DNA from: Hadesarchaea archaeon
GTDB lineage: Archaea > Hadarchaeota > Hadarchaeia > Hadarchaeales > Hadarchaeaceae
Assembly (NCBI GenBank): GCA_029259175.1
Contig: JAPDJH010000010.1
Span: 1 to 37,364, forward strand
Direction: 5' to 3'
Length of the DNA stretch: 37,364 nucleotides
Numbering within the stretch: position 1 is the first letter of the stretch; each line of letters starts with the position of its first letter. Shown here piece after piece: positions 29,907 to 37,364 of the stretch. The notes below the pieces were generated by a model. It had not been told where the DNA came from and did not search any database. It saw only the letters and a program-made list of their open reading frames with translations. Made by a program: the position numbers and the translations under genes.

Positions 29907-30761
29907 ATGAGAATAGCGATCCCTTCCAACAGGCCTGGAGGACTAGAGGCGACGGTTTCTCCACATTTCGGTCGATGCGAGGTGTTCACCTTGGTGGAAA
30001 TCAAGGACGGGAAAATCGCGAAAGTCGAAGTGATGGAGAACCAAGGAGTCCATTCTGGTTACGGACAGACACCTGCCGAGATTCTGGCATCTCGGGGGGT
30101 CGATGCAATTCTGGCGCAAGGGATGGGTCCCAAAGCCATGCAGCTTTTTGCCCAGCGCGGGATAGCGGTTTACATGACTTCAGCCAAGACTGTGGACGAG
30201 GCAGTGAAGGAGATCTTGGAAGACAGGGCAAAACTAGCATCGCTGGAGGACGCCTGTCGAGAAGCTCATGGTTTTGAGCCGCCAGCACCTGCTTTCCCCC
30301 CCATGACGGGGTTCGGGATGGGACGAGGAATGGGCAGAGGGATGGGGAGAGGGCTCGGTCCCTTTGGCTTCCCGCCCATGCCCCCTTACCCGCCAGCCCG
30401 ACCGCCGTCTCCTCCTTCCGGGAGATTCAAGGTCGCTGTAGCCAGCCAAGGGCGGGGAGGATTGGACGATCTCGTTTCCCCCATGTTCGGGAGGGCGCCG
30501 AGTTTCACTCTGGTGGAAGTGGAAGGAAACGAAATCAAGGGAGTACGTGTTTTGCCCAACCAGATGATCTCGGCCCCCAGCGGGGTTGGAATCGCAATTA
30601 CTCAGATGTTGGCCAACGAGGGTGCGAGCTATCTGGTTGCCGGGAGGTTTGGCCCCAACGCCACAGCTGTGGCCGCCCAGTTCGGTATCCAGACCGTCAT
30701 GGTTCCCCCGGGGATCAAGGTGAGAGACGCTGTTTTGCAGTACGTGCTGAAATCCCGCTGA
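29907..30761 (+). CDS. Double NifX/MTH1175-domain protein with GM/P-rich linker
   Basis: 284 residues from ATG 29907. Domain 1 (about 1-110: RIAIPSNRPGGLEATVSPHFGRC) and domain 2 (about 172-284: KVAVASQGRGGLDDLVSPMFGRA) are both NifX/MTH1175-type. Between them lies a 50-residue linker with three GMGRGMGR-like repeats and a PYPPARPPSPPSG stretch. Domain 1 keeps HFGRC, with histidine and cysteine that might ligate a metal; domain 2 has MFGRA. The Met/Gly repeat could bind copper or simply be flexible. Probably arose by duplication of the preceding gene type. Confidence 0.85.
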   Translation: MRIAIPSNRPGGLEATVSPHFGRCEVFTLVEIKDGKIAKVEVMENQGVHSGYGQTPAEILASRGVDAILAQGMGPKAMQLFAQRGIAVYMTSAKTVDEAVKEILEDRAKLASLEDACREAHGFEPPAPAFPPMTGFGMGRGMGRGMGRGLGPFGFPPMPPYPPARPPSPPSGRFKVAVASQGRGGLDDLVSPMFGRAPSFTLVEVEGNEIKGVRVLPNQMISAPSGVGIAITQMLANEGASYLVAGRFGPNATAVAAQFGIQTVMVPPGIKVRDAVLQYVLKSR

Positions 30762-30770
30762 GGTGAACCC

Positions 30771-31670
30771 TTGAAAGAAATCGTGGTGGCTAGCGGAAAG
30801 GGGGGAGTGGGTAAGACTACGGTGGCCTCCTCGCTCGCCGTGTACTTGGCCAAGAACGGAAAGCGTGTTTATACAGCGGACGTTGACGTCGACGCACCCG
30901 ATTTGCTCTTGGCGTTGGGCGGCGGGAAGGAGACTCTCTTTTCTATGGAAGTGCAGGCCTCGAAGAAAGCCAAGGTGGACCAAGAGAAGTGTGTGGGGTG
31001 CTGGAGATGCGTGGAGATCTGTCCGTTCGGGGCGATGCTGAAATCCCCCAGCGGAAAGGCGGCTGTTGCCACTCTCATGTGCGAGGGATGTGGGGTCTGC
31101 AAACTTGTTTGCCCGGCGGACGCGATCACGGTGGAAAAAGCAGAGACCGGGAGAATAACGATTGAAAGAACGAAATACGGTTTTGAGTGTGTGACCGGAA
31201 AGCTGAAGCTTGGCGAGCACAACTCGGGCCTTTTGGTTTCTCACATCAGAAACCTGGCTCGAAGGAAGGCTCAGGATGCGGGGTGCAAAGCCGTAATCGT
31301 GGATGCGGCCCCAGGAATAGGGTGCCCAGTGATAGCTTCGGTCACGGGCGCGGATTACGTCATCGCGGTGACCGAGCCCACCCCGGCTGCCAAGAGGAAT
31401 TTTGAAAGGCTCTCAAGAGTGGTAAAGCACTTCCAGGTGCCGGCGGGTGTCGTGATAAACATGGCGGGGTACTCCAAGGATTTTGAGAGTGCTCTCAGGA
31501 AGTGGGCGGTGGGCGAGCTGGGTTTCCAGTTTCTCGGCGAGGTTCCGGTGGATCGCGAGGTCGTCAAAGCGTTGGTCCAGATGAAGCCGATCATCGACTT
31601 CAATCCCGAAGCCGAGGCATCCAAGGCTTTGCTGGAAATTGCCAAACGGGTGGAGAGTGAAGTCCTGTGA
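30771..31670 (+). CDS. MinD/Mrp-like ATPase with ferredoxin insert (1)
   Basis: 299 residues from TTG 30771, 9 bp after the previous stop. Deviant Walker A at the N-terminus (GKGGVGKTT), DVDVDAPD (switch I), then a two-cluster ferredoxin insertion with C74, C77, C80, C84 and C104, C107, C110, C114, and the VDAAPGIGCPV (switch II) element. Known relatives include the MinD-like ATPases of the bacterial ORP operon and Mrp/NBP35 proteins that carry Fe-S clusters. It is likely an ATP-dependent assembler or carrier of the cofactor held by the NifX-type proteins. The next, similar gene overlaps its stop by four bases (GTGA). Confidence 0.9.
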   Translation: MKEIVVASGKGGVGKTTVASSLAVYLAKNGKRVYTADVDVDAPDLLLALGGGKETLFSMEVQASKKAKVDQEKCVGCWRCVEICPFGAMLKSPSGKAAVATLMCEGCGVCKLVCPADAITVEKAETGRITIERTKYGFECVTGKLKLGEHNSGLLVSHIRNLARRKAQDAGCKAVIVDAAPGIGCPVIASVTGADYVIAVTEPTPAAKRNFERLSRVVKHFQVPAGVVINMAGYSKDFESALRKWAVGELGFQFLGEVPVDREVVKALVQMKPIIDFNPEAEASKALLEIAKRVESEVL

Positions 31671-32593
31671 AGGAGCTGAGGAAAAAACCGGTCGAGACTC
31701 CCATAATCGCCGTGACCGGAGGGAAGGGCGGGACCGGAAAGAGCACTGTGGCGGTGAATCTGGCAGCGGGGTTGAGCGCCAGGGGGCTGAAGGTAATGCT
31801 TGTGGATGTGGATGTGGACGGGCCCAGCTGTGCAACGCTGCTCGGGGTGCGGCTCGAAGGGGGTGAGGAGGTCAAGACGTTTGTCCCCAAGATTGAAGCC
31901 TCCAAATGCACGGGGTGCAGAAGGTGTGTGGAGATTTGTCCCGAACACGCGTTGGTGGGGCTCCAGGGACAGGTTCCCAAACTTTTCGAAGAATTGTGTT
32001 CTGGGTGTAAGGCCTGCCAGCTGGTCTGCGAGCCGAAAGCGATTGAAAATGGGTGGAAAAAAATTGGAAACATCTACACCCACAGGACAAATGGTTTGGG
32101 GTTGATCGTCGGCGAGCTGAGACCCACTGAGCCGAGATCCCCTGTGATGGCTCGCGCCACAGTGATGAAAGCCCTCGAAGAGCTGAAAACCCATAAGTAT
32201 GATGTGGCAATCCTCGACACCGCTCCCGGGGTTCACAACGCCGTGGCCCAGCCGCTCTGGGTCGCCGATCTGGCTCTGGCGGTGACCGAGCCTACGCCGC
32301 TGGGCACGCATGATCTGAACTTTATCCTAGACCTCGCTCGAGAACTGGGCTTACCGGCCGAAGTAGTTCTGAACAAGGCCGATATCCCGGGCGGGTTGAG
32401 GGAGGAGGCTCTGAGACTTGCGCGTGAGCGGGGAGTGGAGGTGGTGGCTGAGATTCCTTTGGACACCGAACTCTTGCGTTCTTACATGGCAGGCGAGCCT
32501 CTCGTAAAAGTCAATCCGGCTTCACCTGCTGGGAGAGCCCTAGGGGCTTTGATCCAGAAGATCGAAAGTAGATTGAAGGGAGGTGAGGTGTAG
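31667..32593 (+). CDS. MinD/Mrp-like ATPase with ferredoxin insert (2)
   Basis: 308 residues from GTG 31667. Same layout as its neighbour: Walker A GGKGGTGKST (18-27), VDVDVDGPS, ferredoxin insert with C81, C84, C87, C91 and C111, C114, C117, C121, then LDTAPGVHNAV. The last cysteine of the second cluster sits in CEP rather than the usual CP. The two ATPases are paralogues, so a heterodimer, as proposed for paired MinD-like proteins of ORP operons, is likely. The zinc-ribbon gene begins inside its stop codon. Confidence 0.9.
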   Translation: MKELRKKPVETPIIAVTGGKGGTGKSTVAVNLAAGLSARGLKVMLVDVDVDGPSCATLLGVRLEGGEEVKTFVPKIEASKCTGCRRCVEICPEHALVGLQGQVPKLFEELCSGCKACQLVCEPKAIENGWKKIGNIYTHRTNGLGLIVGELRPTEPRSPVMARATVMKALEELKTHKYDVAILDTAPGVHNAVAQPLWVADLALAVTEPTPLGTHDLNFILDLARELGLPAEVVLNKADIPGGLREEALRLARERGVEVVAEIPLDTELLRSYMAGEPLVKVNPASPAGRALGALIQKIESRLKGGEV

Positions 32594-32787
32594 TGGCTCA
32601 ACTGTCCGGAAGACCGCCTGTTAAAAGGTTCAGATGCTTCGCGTGCGGAAATGTTGTCGAAGTGCCTCAGGGGGTTCCCAAACCGCCCGCCTGCCCTCGG
32701 TGTGGCGCTCCGGCGGCAATGATTCACAGAATCGATAAGGGGCCGCCCGGTGGAAGGCGAGGTGGAGGGCCACGCTGGACGCGGTGA
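32593..32787 (+). CDS. Zinc-ribbon (rubredoxin-like) small protein
   Basis: 64 residues from GTG 32593, sharing a base with the previous stop (TAGTG). Two CxxC knuckles, CFAC (15-18) and CPRC (34-37), in a 25-residue ribbon, with a basic, Gly/Arg-rich tail (GPPGGRRGGGPRW). It binds one zinc or iron. It is translationally coupled to the ATPases and the MIP18-like gene, so a role in metal or cluster handling is likely, but no precise family is recognised. Confidence 0.8.
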   Translation: MAQLSGRPPVKRFRCFACGNVVEVPQGVPKPPACPRCGAPAAMIHRIDKGPPGGRRGGGPRWTR

Positions 32788-33101
32788 GTGAGATGGCGGA
32801 TGCGGAAAAGATTCGGTTGGAGCTGGCATCGATTCGTCATCCAGAGATAAACGCTTCTTTCAAAGAACTGGGGATGATCGCAGACGTGAGGGTAAAAAAG
32901 AGCACCGCCGTGGTCACGTTGAAATTACCCTTCAAAGAGGTCCCCATACGGGATCTCCTAGTTAAAAAAGTGAAAGATGCCATAAAGCGGATAGACGAAA
33001 ATTTGAAAGTGATGATGAATTTTGAGGAAATGAATGAGAAGGAGAGAAAAAATTTCTTCGGAATAGCCCGAGAACGCTGGACCGGTCTGAGGAAAGAGTG
33101 A
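32784..33101 (+). CDS. MIP18/DUF59-like Fe-S assembly protein
   Basis: 105 residues from GTG 32784 (GTGA overlap with the ribbon gene); ATG 32793 is a possible start. The block EKIRLELASIRHPEINASFKEL then GMIADVRVKKSTAVVTLKLP then PIRDLLVKKVKDAIKRI follows the MIP18/PaaD (DUF59) pattern: helix, two strands with a hydrophobic core, helix. The DP of the usual DPE is replaced by HP, and the cysteine of SufT-type members is absent. DUF59 proteins help mature Fe-S proteins and are often fused to Mrp ATPases; here the two are neighbours. Confidence 0.8.
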   Translation: MSEMADAEKIRLELASIRHPEINASFKELGMIADVRVKKSTAVVTLKLPFKEVPIRDLLVKKVKDAIKRIDENLKVMMNFEEMNEKERKNFFGIARERWTGLRKE

Positions 33102-33105
33102 TGGG

Positions 33106-33957
33106 ATGAAAATCTATCTTGAATGTATCCCGTGCTTTTTAAGGCAAGCTTTGGAAGCGAGCAAAATGGCTACCCGCGATCCAGCTAGGCGGGAACTGGC
33201 GGTTAGGGAAGTCTTGCGTCGACTGGGAAAAATTTCTTTCAGGGATAAGACTCCGCCAGAGATAGGCTACGTGGTACACCGGGTTGTGAGAAAGGTCACA
33301 GGCAACCCAGATCCGTACAAGAAAGTGAAAGATGAATTTAATCGCAAAGCCCAGCGGATGTATCCAAGTCTAAAAGATAAGGTGGAGAAGTCGCGGCACC
33401 GGTTGCTTACGGCCACCAAGATCGCGATTGCTGGGAATATCATTGATTTCGGGCCAACTTCGAAGTTTGACCTCGAGTCCACGATTCGAGAGGTTCTCTC
33501 AAGCGGATTTACCATAGATCACTTCAAGCTCTTTGAGAAAGCCTTGGAAAAGGCGGAAACGGTGGCGTATTTGGGGGACAATGCCGGGGAGATCGTTTTT
33601 GACCGAGTACTTTTAGAAGAGCTGGAGGGGAAACAAATTACATTTGTTGTCAAAGGCGGGCCGCACATCAATGACGCAACTGTTGCGGATGCAAAATTTG
33701 CAGGGATTCACGAGATTGCCGAAATAAAGACGGTGAGCAACGGGGAGCCGGGAACGGGGCCGAGGAGAAATTCTAAACGCTTCATTAGCTGGTTAAAAAC
33801 GCGAGATGTTGTGATAAGCAAGGGGCAGGGGAACTACGAGTCCTTGAGTGAAGCGGATGCCAATATCTTCTTTCTGCTGAGGGTGAAGTGCCCCATGATA
33901 GCCCGCGATATCGGTGCCCCTGTGGGGAGCACCGTTGTCAAGAGCGTGAAAAGATGA
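33106..33957 (+). CDS. DUF89/ARMT1-like metal-dependent phosphatase
   Basis: 283 residues from ATG 33106, four bases after the previous stop. The DUF89 pattern is complete: N-terminal CIPC, AIAGNIIDFG, the catalytic DNAGEIVFD, KGGPHINDATVADA, and SKGQGNYESL. The archaeal AF1104-type enzymes hydrolyse sugar or damaged phosphometabolites using a metal; CIPC near the start is the extra motif of this subgroup. It is the last gene of the contiguous operon, and its link to cofactor assembly is by position only. Confidence 0.92.
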   Translation: MKIYLECIPCFLRQALEASKMATRDPARRELAVREVLRRLGKISFRDKTPPEIGYVVHRVVRKVTGNPDPYKKVKDEFNRKAQRMYPSLKDKVEKSRHRLLTATKIAIAGNIIDFGPTSKFDLESTIREVLSSGFTIDHFKLFEKALEKAETVAYLGDNAGEIVFDRVLLEELEGKQITFVVKGGPHINDATVADAKFAGIHEIAEIKTVSNGEPGTGPRRNSKRFISWLKTRDVVISKGQGNYESLSEADANIFFLLRVKCPMIARDIGAPVGSTVVKSVKR

Positions 33958-33982
33958 ACGAGTAACAGTGAGGTGCATCTCT

Positions 33983-34522
33983 ATGAGGATTGTGTATGTT
34001 TCAGGAAGTCCGAGAAAAAACAGCAATACAGATTACCTTTTAAAGTCCGTATTATCGGTAGCTAGTGGGCGATTTGTAAAGCTTTCAGATTACCGAATAG
34101 AGCCTTGCAATTCCTGCAGGACATGCCAAAAGCTAGGTAAGTGTGTAATTGACGATGACATGAGCAACGTTATTCTACCAATGCTCCTGAAGGCCGATGC
34201 GATTGTTTTGGGCAGTCCGGTTTATTTCAATAACGTGTCCGCTCAAACTAAAGCTTTTATGGACCGTACATGGTGTGTTAGGGGACAACTTAGGAACAAG
34301 ATTGGTGGTGCGGTCGTTGTTGGTCGAAGATATGGAATAGAAAGCGCTATCACCGCTATTAATTCATTTTTTCTTAAACATGAAATGATTCCAGCAAACA
34401 GGGGGGTTTGTGGAATAGCCTTTGAAGAAGGGGAAATAATAAAAGATAGAGAAGCCATTGAAGCGGCCAAAAAACTTGGTGAGCGTATAAAGGAACTTGG
34501 AAAAATGAAAGGCACAAAATAA
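33983..34522 (+). CDS. Iron-sulfur flavoprotein (NADPH-dependent FMN reductase family)
   Basis: 179 residues from ATG 33983, with GAGGTG at 33970-33975. A flavodoxin-like fold beginning MRIVYVSGSPRKNSNTDYL, then the compact cluster motif C-x2-C-x2-C-x5-C (CNSCRTCQKLGKC), then the FMN loop SPVYFNNVSAQTKAFMDR. ISF-type proteins pass electrons between ferredoxin and oxidants such as oxygen or quinones; common in anaerobic archaea. Codon use is AT-rich compared with the genes before it. Its own SD and 25-bp gap suggest weaker coupling to the operon. A terminator hairpin follows. Confidence 0.9.
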   Translation: MRIVYVSGSPRKNSNTDYLLKSVLSVASGRFVKLSDYRIEPCNSCRTCQKLGKCVIDDDMSNVILPMLLKADAIVLGSPVYFNNVSAQTKAFMDRTWCVRGQLRNKIGGAVVVGRRYGIESAITAINSFFLKHEMIPANRGVCGIAFEEGEIIKDREAIEAAKKLGERIKELGKMKGTK

Positions 34523-34537
34523 CAAGGGCTGTTTTTT

Positions 34538-34562
34538 GAGTGAGATAGTTTCGCTCTTTTTT
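34538..34562 (+). terminator. Hairpin terminator after the flavoprotein gene
   Basis: GAGTGAG (34538-34544) pairs with TTCGCTC (34550-34556), with one G-T pair and a mismatch at the loop side, followed by a six-T run (34557-34562). A T-run also precedes the stem. It lies 16 bp after the stop codon. Confidence 0.55.
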
Positions 34563-34644
34563 AATCTGGTTGATTTTATCAGAAGAAACAAACTTTATCT
34601 TTTGTGTCATTGCTATAAATAGAGGTGTAAAGAATGAAAATTTT

Positions 34645-36229
34645 CTGATTTTCGGCCTATTTAGGCACTACACAGCCAAACTTCTTGAATATCTTCCTCT
34701 GCTCTTTGCTCACCCCCACGACCACGGAGGTTGTATCGTAGAGCTTCTTTTTCACTATCCTAAGCATGAGGAAAGCTTCGGCGAGTGACATCGACAGCTT
34801 CACTTGCTTCAGCTGCAGGAGGAGGCAGAGCGAGATGAACATCAGGAGCACGTAGGCCCAAACCCCGTCCTCTCGGTGGACCCTCGCAGGGAGGAGCTCG
34901 AGGTCCGTCTTGAGGTATCTGAAGTGCTTCTCGATTGTGTCCCTCGAGTAGTAGAGGTCGAGAGCCTCCGCGCAACTCATTCGCTTCGTCGAGAGGAGAA
35001 CCATCGTCTCCTTTCTTCTCAGCTCCTTCATCCTGACCTTCCGGTGCTTGAACTCCACGAACCTGCCCCCCGACCCTTCACTTTCGCCTCCTGCCTCTGA
35101 GGTACGCGGCCCTCTCCAGGATCTCCGAGGACAGCTTCTTTTCCTCTCTCGCCTTCCGCTCCGGGTTGAGCATCACATAAGCATAGAGTGGGATTCCCCC
35201 AACTCTCACTCTCTCCACGACGCCGAAGTGAGGGGTGCCATTGAACATGAACGCGTTCGAGGGGGTCTGGATCCGCGGGACGGTTTTCTCGATCAGCGCT
35301 TCGAACAGCGCGGTCATGGCGGGGAGCCCGATGATGAACCCTGTCCTTCTATCCCTCATCCTTTCTAGGTTTTCGGCCGAAAAGAAGCCCCTGTCGAGCA
35401 CTAGGAAAGGGTTTGGAGATTTTGTACGCCGCTATCTCACGGAGGGTTCCGTCGAGCACCACGACGTTCGTCGCATTCCCTAGCACGAGCTTGAAGAACA
35501 GGGGGAAGCGGGTGTTTCTGTCCGAAACCAGGAACAGTCCAATCTTGTGCTCGATGCCGCTGTCCGCATAGCTCCAGGGTGTGAGCATGGAAGAAATCAG
35601 GGTCGGCATCGCTGTGAGGTCCATCAGAAGAGTGGACGCGGCCGACGCGTACTTTTTCAGGTACGACTGGAGAAGCCCCTCCACGCTTTCGGGTTTCCCG
35701 ATCTCGGCGAGCGTGTCTGTGATGTTCTGAGAGGTAAGCTGCGAGAGGTCTCCCTCCTCCCTCAGCGCGCTAGTGGACACCCAGTAGTAGAGGAACTTCA
35801 GCGGCAGTGGTTGGATAATCCGGTTGAAAACGAATGTCTTCACGAAGAAGGAATGCCGTGGGAAGGACGACTTGACCAGCTCTTCCAAGCCGGAACTTCG
35901 GTACAGGTGGGAAAAAGGAGGTGGACGTCCCCGAGGTCCAGGATCGCCTTCTCCTCGTTCTTCCGGTACAGAACCTTCTCGAATTTCCCCCGCTCCTTAT
36001 CGATGACCTTCCGGAGATACTTCGATTTCTGAACCGCCTTTCCGGTTTTGGGATCCCGGTAGGTCCTAGCCTGATAGACGTAGAGGTTCCGGCCACCCGT
36101 TTGAACCTGATGTACCTTATTTGGTAGTGCTAATTACCACTACATAAGCTTTTTTGGTTTTCAAAAAATGCGTTATTTGACCTAGGAAACGTGAAATTTG
36201 ACGTAGTGCCTAAGTCAGGCGGAAATCAG
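34645..36229 (-). mobile_element. IS4/IS1634-type insertion sequence, decayed, about 1.6 kb
   Basis: The ends are terminal inverted repeats of at least 27 bp: right end 36203-36229 begins GTAGTGCCTAA and ends AAATCAG, and the left end 34645-34671 is its reverse complement with about six mismatches. The transposase stop codon (TAG, complement at 34657-34659) lies inside the left repeat. The single gene inside is broken. Target duplications are not obvious. The right end lies in the tail of the gene at 36210-36416, so the insertion appears to have replaced the end of that gene. Confidence 0.8.
34657..36133 (-). pseudogene. Frameshifted IS4/IS1634-type transposase
   Basis: Four pieces in different frames make up one transposase on the minus strand. 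The N-terminus (from about 36133) reads KVHQVQTGGRNLYVYQ, then RDPKTGKAVQKSKYLRK. A second piece (35349-35888) has the first catalytic Asp in LLMDLTAM. A third (35078-35401) has the second Asp in LDRGFFSAENL. The C-terminal piece (34657-35058) has the IS4 signature YYSRDTIEKHFRYLK (Y-x2-R-x3-E-x6-K) with the catalytic Glu. Frame breaks lie near 35890, 35405 and 35065, and no ATG start remains at the N-terminus. The element is inactive unless supplied in trans. Confidence 0.8.
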
Positions 36230-36416
36230 GAAGTTGGGTCATATTAAAATTGGATACAAAAGTGTGAGTAAAGCATAAATGTAAAGAATAAAAGTAGCCC
36301 AATTTAACATTTTTTTCCATCGCTCTTTGTGAATAGAAAATTGTGTTAACAATAATACCAAGCTTAAAGTGAATGCTTGCGCCGATAAATGCCAAATCTT
36401 TCCCCTCATACTTCAT
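36210..36416 (-). CDS. Small hydrophobic protein, 3' end replaced by the IS
   Basis: 68 residues from ATG 36416, overlapping the upstream gene by ATGA, so the pair forms an operon. Hydrophobic segments near 8-24 (LAFIGASIHFKLGIIV) and 36-55 suggest one or two membrane helices. The last codons lie inside the terminal inverted repeat of the insertion sequence, so the natural C-terminus has been lost or altered. No family recognised. Confidence 0.55.
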   Translation of the reverse strand: MKYEGKDLAFIGASIHFKLGIIVNTIFYSQRAMEKNVKLGYFYSLHLCFTHTFVSNFNMTQLPDFRLT

Positions 36417-36676
36417 TGTGTTGATTGATTGGCGTATTGGATTGTAAGGTCTAGATATTTTTCAGACTGTTCTTTTACAGCTTCGTTTTCTCGGTTTTCC
36501 AAAGATAATTGATAATGAGCAAGCCAAAGAGTTCTATAAAGTTCACCTTTTGTTTGGAAATCACTTGCCATAGTGTTAGCCACCATACCACAACATAGTG
36601 CAAAGAAGGCTGATACTGCGATAGTAAATGCCATGCCTCCCGTGAAGAATTTTTCTAGTTTTAACTCAAATCTCAT
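36413..36676 (-). CDS. Small membrane protein with helical tail
   Basis: 87 residues from ATG 36676. One strong membrane helix (about 14-36, GMAFTIAVSAFFALCCGMV) preceded by MRFELKLEKFF and followed by a soluble helical tail (WLAHYQLSLENRENEAVKEQ). Both this gene and the one it overlaps are AT-rich, like the region around them. It may belong to a mobile or viral accessory set. No family recognised. Confidence 0.6.
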   Translation of the reverse strand: MRFELKLEKFFTGGMAFTIAVSAFFALCCGMVANTMASDFQTKGELYRTLWLAHYQLSLENRENEAVKEQSEKYLDLTIQYANQSTQ

Positions 36677-36886
36677 CTACTACTTATTTTCAAATTTTGA
36701 ACTAAAACTTTACGAACATATCAAAAAGAGCGTGATAATGCTGATATACACAAAAAGGTGAAGAAAGAGAATTCATTCGATGGGGTGAATGATGAATTTC
36801 TTTTAAAATATAGATAATAAAGATTGCACCCTCCGGCTTTGTTTCAAACTCGGGAGATAATTTTAGCCGAGAACTCTTGAAGTAAG

Positions 36887-37231
36887 TTGGAGGTTGGACC
36901 CGAGGCGATAGTCAAGGAGGGGAAATCCACGACCAAGCCCCGGTGCCGATTCTGCAAATCGGCAGATGTAGTTAAGGCGGGCAAGCGGTATAACCGTTTC
37001 GGTGAAAAGCAGCATTGGCTGTGCAAAGCCTGTAACAGGCGCTTCACCCCCGATGACGGCTTCTTAAGCCTATGGTACAGCAAGCACACGGTGGTCGAGG
37101 CCATAGACCTCCACTACGAGGGGCTCTCAACGCACTAGGTCGAGAGGCACTTCAAGCGATACCACAGGGCACACTCGCGCTGGACGACCATGTGGCGCTG
37201 CCCGGTCCTTTACCGCTCCAACTCGATTTAG
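36887..37231 (+). pseudogene. Zinc-ribbon transposase N-terminus, truncated
   Basis: TTG 36887 or nearby begins a frame with a zinc ribbon (CRFC...CKAC, about residues 20-50) followed by RRFTPDDGFLSLWYSKHTVVEAIDLHYEGLS, the N-terminal pattern of archaeal IS6-like transposases. A TAG at 37136-37138 interrupts it. The frame beyond continues with similar sequence (VERHFKRYH) to a second stop at 37229-37231, where a different gene begins on the other strand. The catalytic domain is absent, so this is a remnant. The start region is uncertain. Confidence 0.7.
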
Positions 37232-37237
37232 CACCCA

Positions 37238-37363
37238 TCACACCACCTTCACGTAGAGGGTGTTCGAATAGGTGCCGGGCGGGACGGACGGGATGGTCAG
37301 GAACCAGTAAACATACTTTTGAACACCCTCACCCCACTCCACGTTTGAGTAGAGGGGTTGCCC
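37238..37363 (-). CDS. C-terminus of a probable surface/extracellular protein (partial)
   Basis: 41 residues run in from the right edge to a TGA at 37238-37240. The sequence VYWFLTIPSVPPGTYSNTLY has the alternating hydrophobic pattern of Ig-like or CARDB-type beta domains in archaeal cell-surface proteins, with the typical P-x-G-T-Y-S-N-T strand turn. The rest lies outside the window, so length, anchor and identity are unknown. Confidence 0.6.
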   Translation of the reverse strand, partial: GQPLYSNVEWGEGVQKYVYWFLTIPSVPPGTYSNTLYVKVV

Positions 37364-37364
37364 G

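Noticed and set aside
29550..30761. Evidence for nitrogen fixation
   Set aside because: NifX-type domains occur in many non-nitrogenase proteins. There is no nifH, nifD, nifK, nifE, nifN or nifB in the window.
37136..37138. TAG read through as pyrrolysine in the zinc-ribbon transposase
   Set aside because: Sequence after the TAG continues for only about 30 codons before another stop and diverges from the family, so decay explains it better. No pyl genes are visible.
1..37364. tRNA or rRNA genes
   Set aside because: I looked for T-loop words such as GGTTCGAATCC with matching acceptor stems and for conserved rRNA stretches and saw none. GGTTTCGAACC at about 1159 has no cloverleaf around it.

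Overview
The window is archaeal. Evidence: TATA-like promoters close to start codons with short or absent leaders; archaea-centred families (UPF0282, UPF0251, a DUF89 phosphatase, a UbiA-type prenyltransferase, an AN1 zinc finger); many GTG/TTG starts; tightly overlapping operons. Most genes are GC-rich, with AT-rich patches at about 7.0-9.5 kb, 34.0-34.6 kb and 36.1-36.8 kb. The lineage cannot be fixed from the sequence alone.

Left third (1-9.5 kb). The window opens on the tail of a transposase. A small alpha-helical gene follows, then a gene-poor, repeat-rich stretch (about 1.27-3.6 kb) holding a roughly 340-bp direct duplication, a 97-bp tandem repeat built from TTAGG/CCTAA dyads, a C-rich box that recurs five times up to 5.7 kb, and four CTTAAG iterons beside a 10-bp inverted repeat. 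Next come a membrane protein joining an AN1 zinc finger to an eight-repeat beta-propeller, a zinc-finger/coiled-coil protein with the plant-like QALGGH motif, and an AT-rich island with a winged-helix regulator, a UbiA-family prenyltransferase and a GT4 glycosyltransferase.

Middle (9.5-25 kb). An RND/MMPL exporter is preceded by a paralogue of the winged-helix regulator. It is divergent from a cobalamin-binding radical SAM enzyme. Then come a UPF0282 metallo-hydrolase with a broken second copy of its 5' end, an AbiE-like toxin-antitoxin pair with twin operators, and a three-gene operon (sugar-phosphate isomerase-like, P-loop kinase-like, anchored M23-like protein). The arginine cluster argG-argH-argC and argJ runs the other way.

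Right (25-34.5 kb). A compact metal and iron-sulfur region. feoA-dtxR diverges from feoA-feoB(G domain)-feoB(membrane)-4TM protein-FeoC-like regulator around two DtxR-like boxes. A second promoter with its own palindrome drives a 22% tryptophan mini-protein, a DUF5320-like coiled-coil protein, one single and one double NifX/MTH1175-type cofactor-binding protein, two MinD/Mrp-like ATPases each carrying an 8-Cys ferredoxin insert, a zinc ribbon, a MIP18/DUF59-like protein and a DUF89 phosphatase. An iron-sulfur flavoprotein with a separate start follows. This set resembles the bacterial ORP (orange protein) gene group and is the strongest candidate for an under-described system.

Right end (34.6-37.4 kb). 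A decayed IS4/IS1634-type insertion sequence with clear terminal inverted repeats has landed in a small two-gene cassette. A truncated zinc-ribbon transposase and the C-terminus of a probable surface protein follow.
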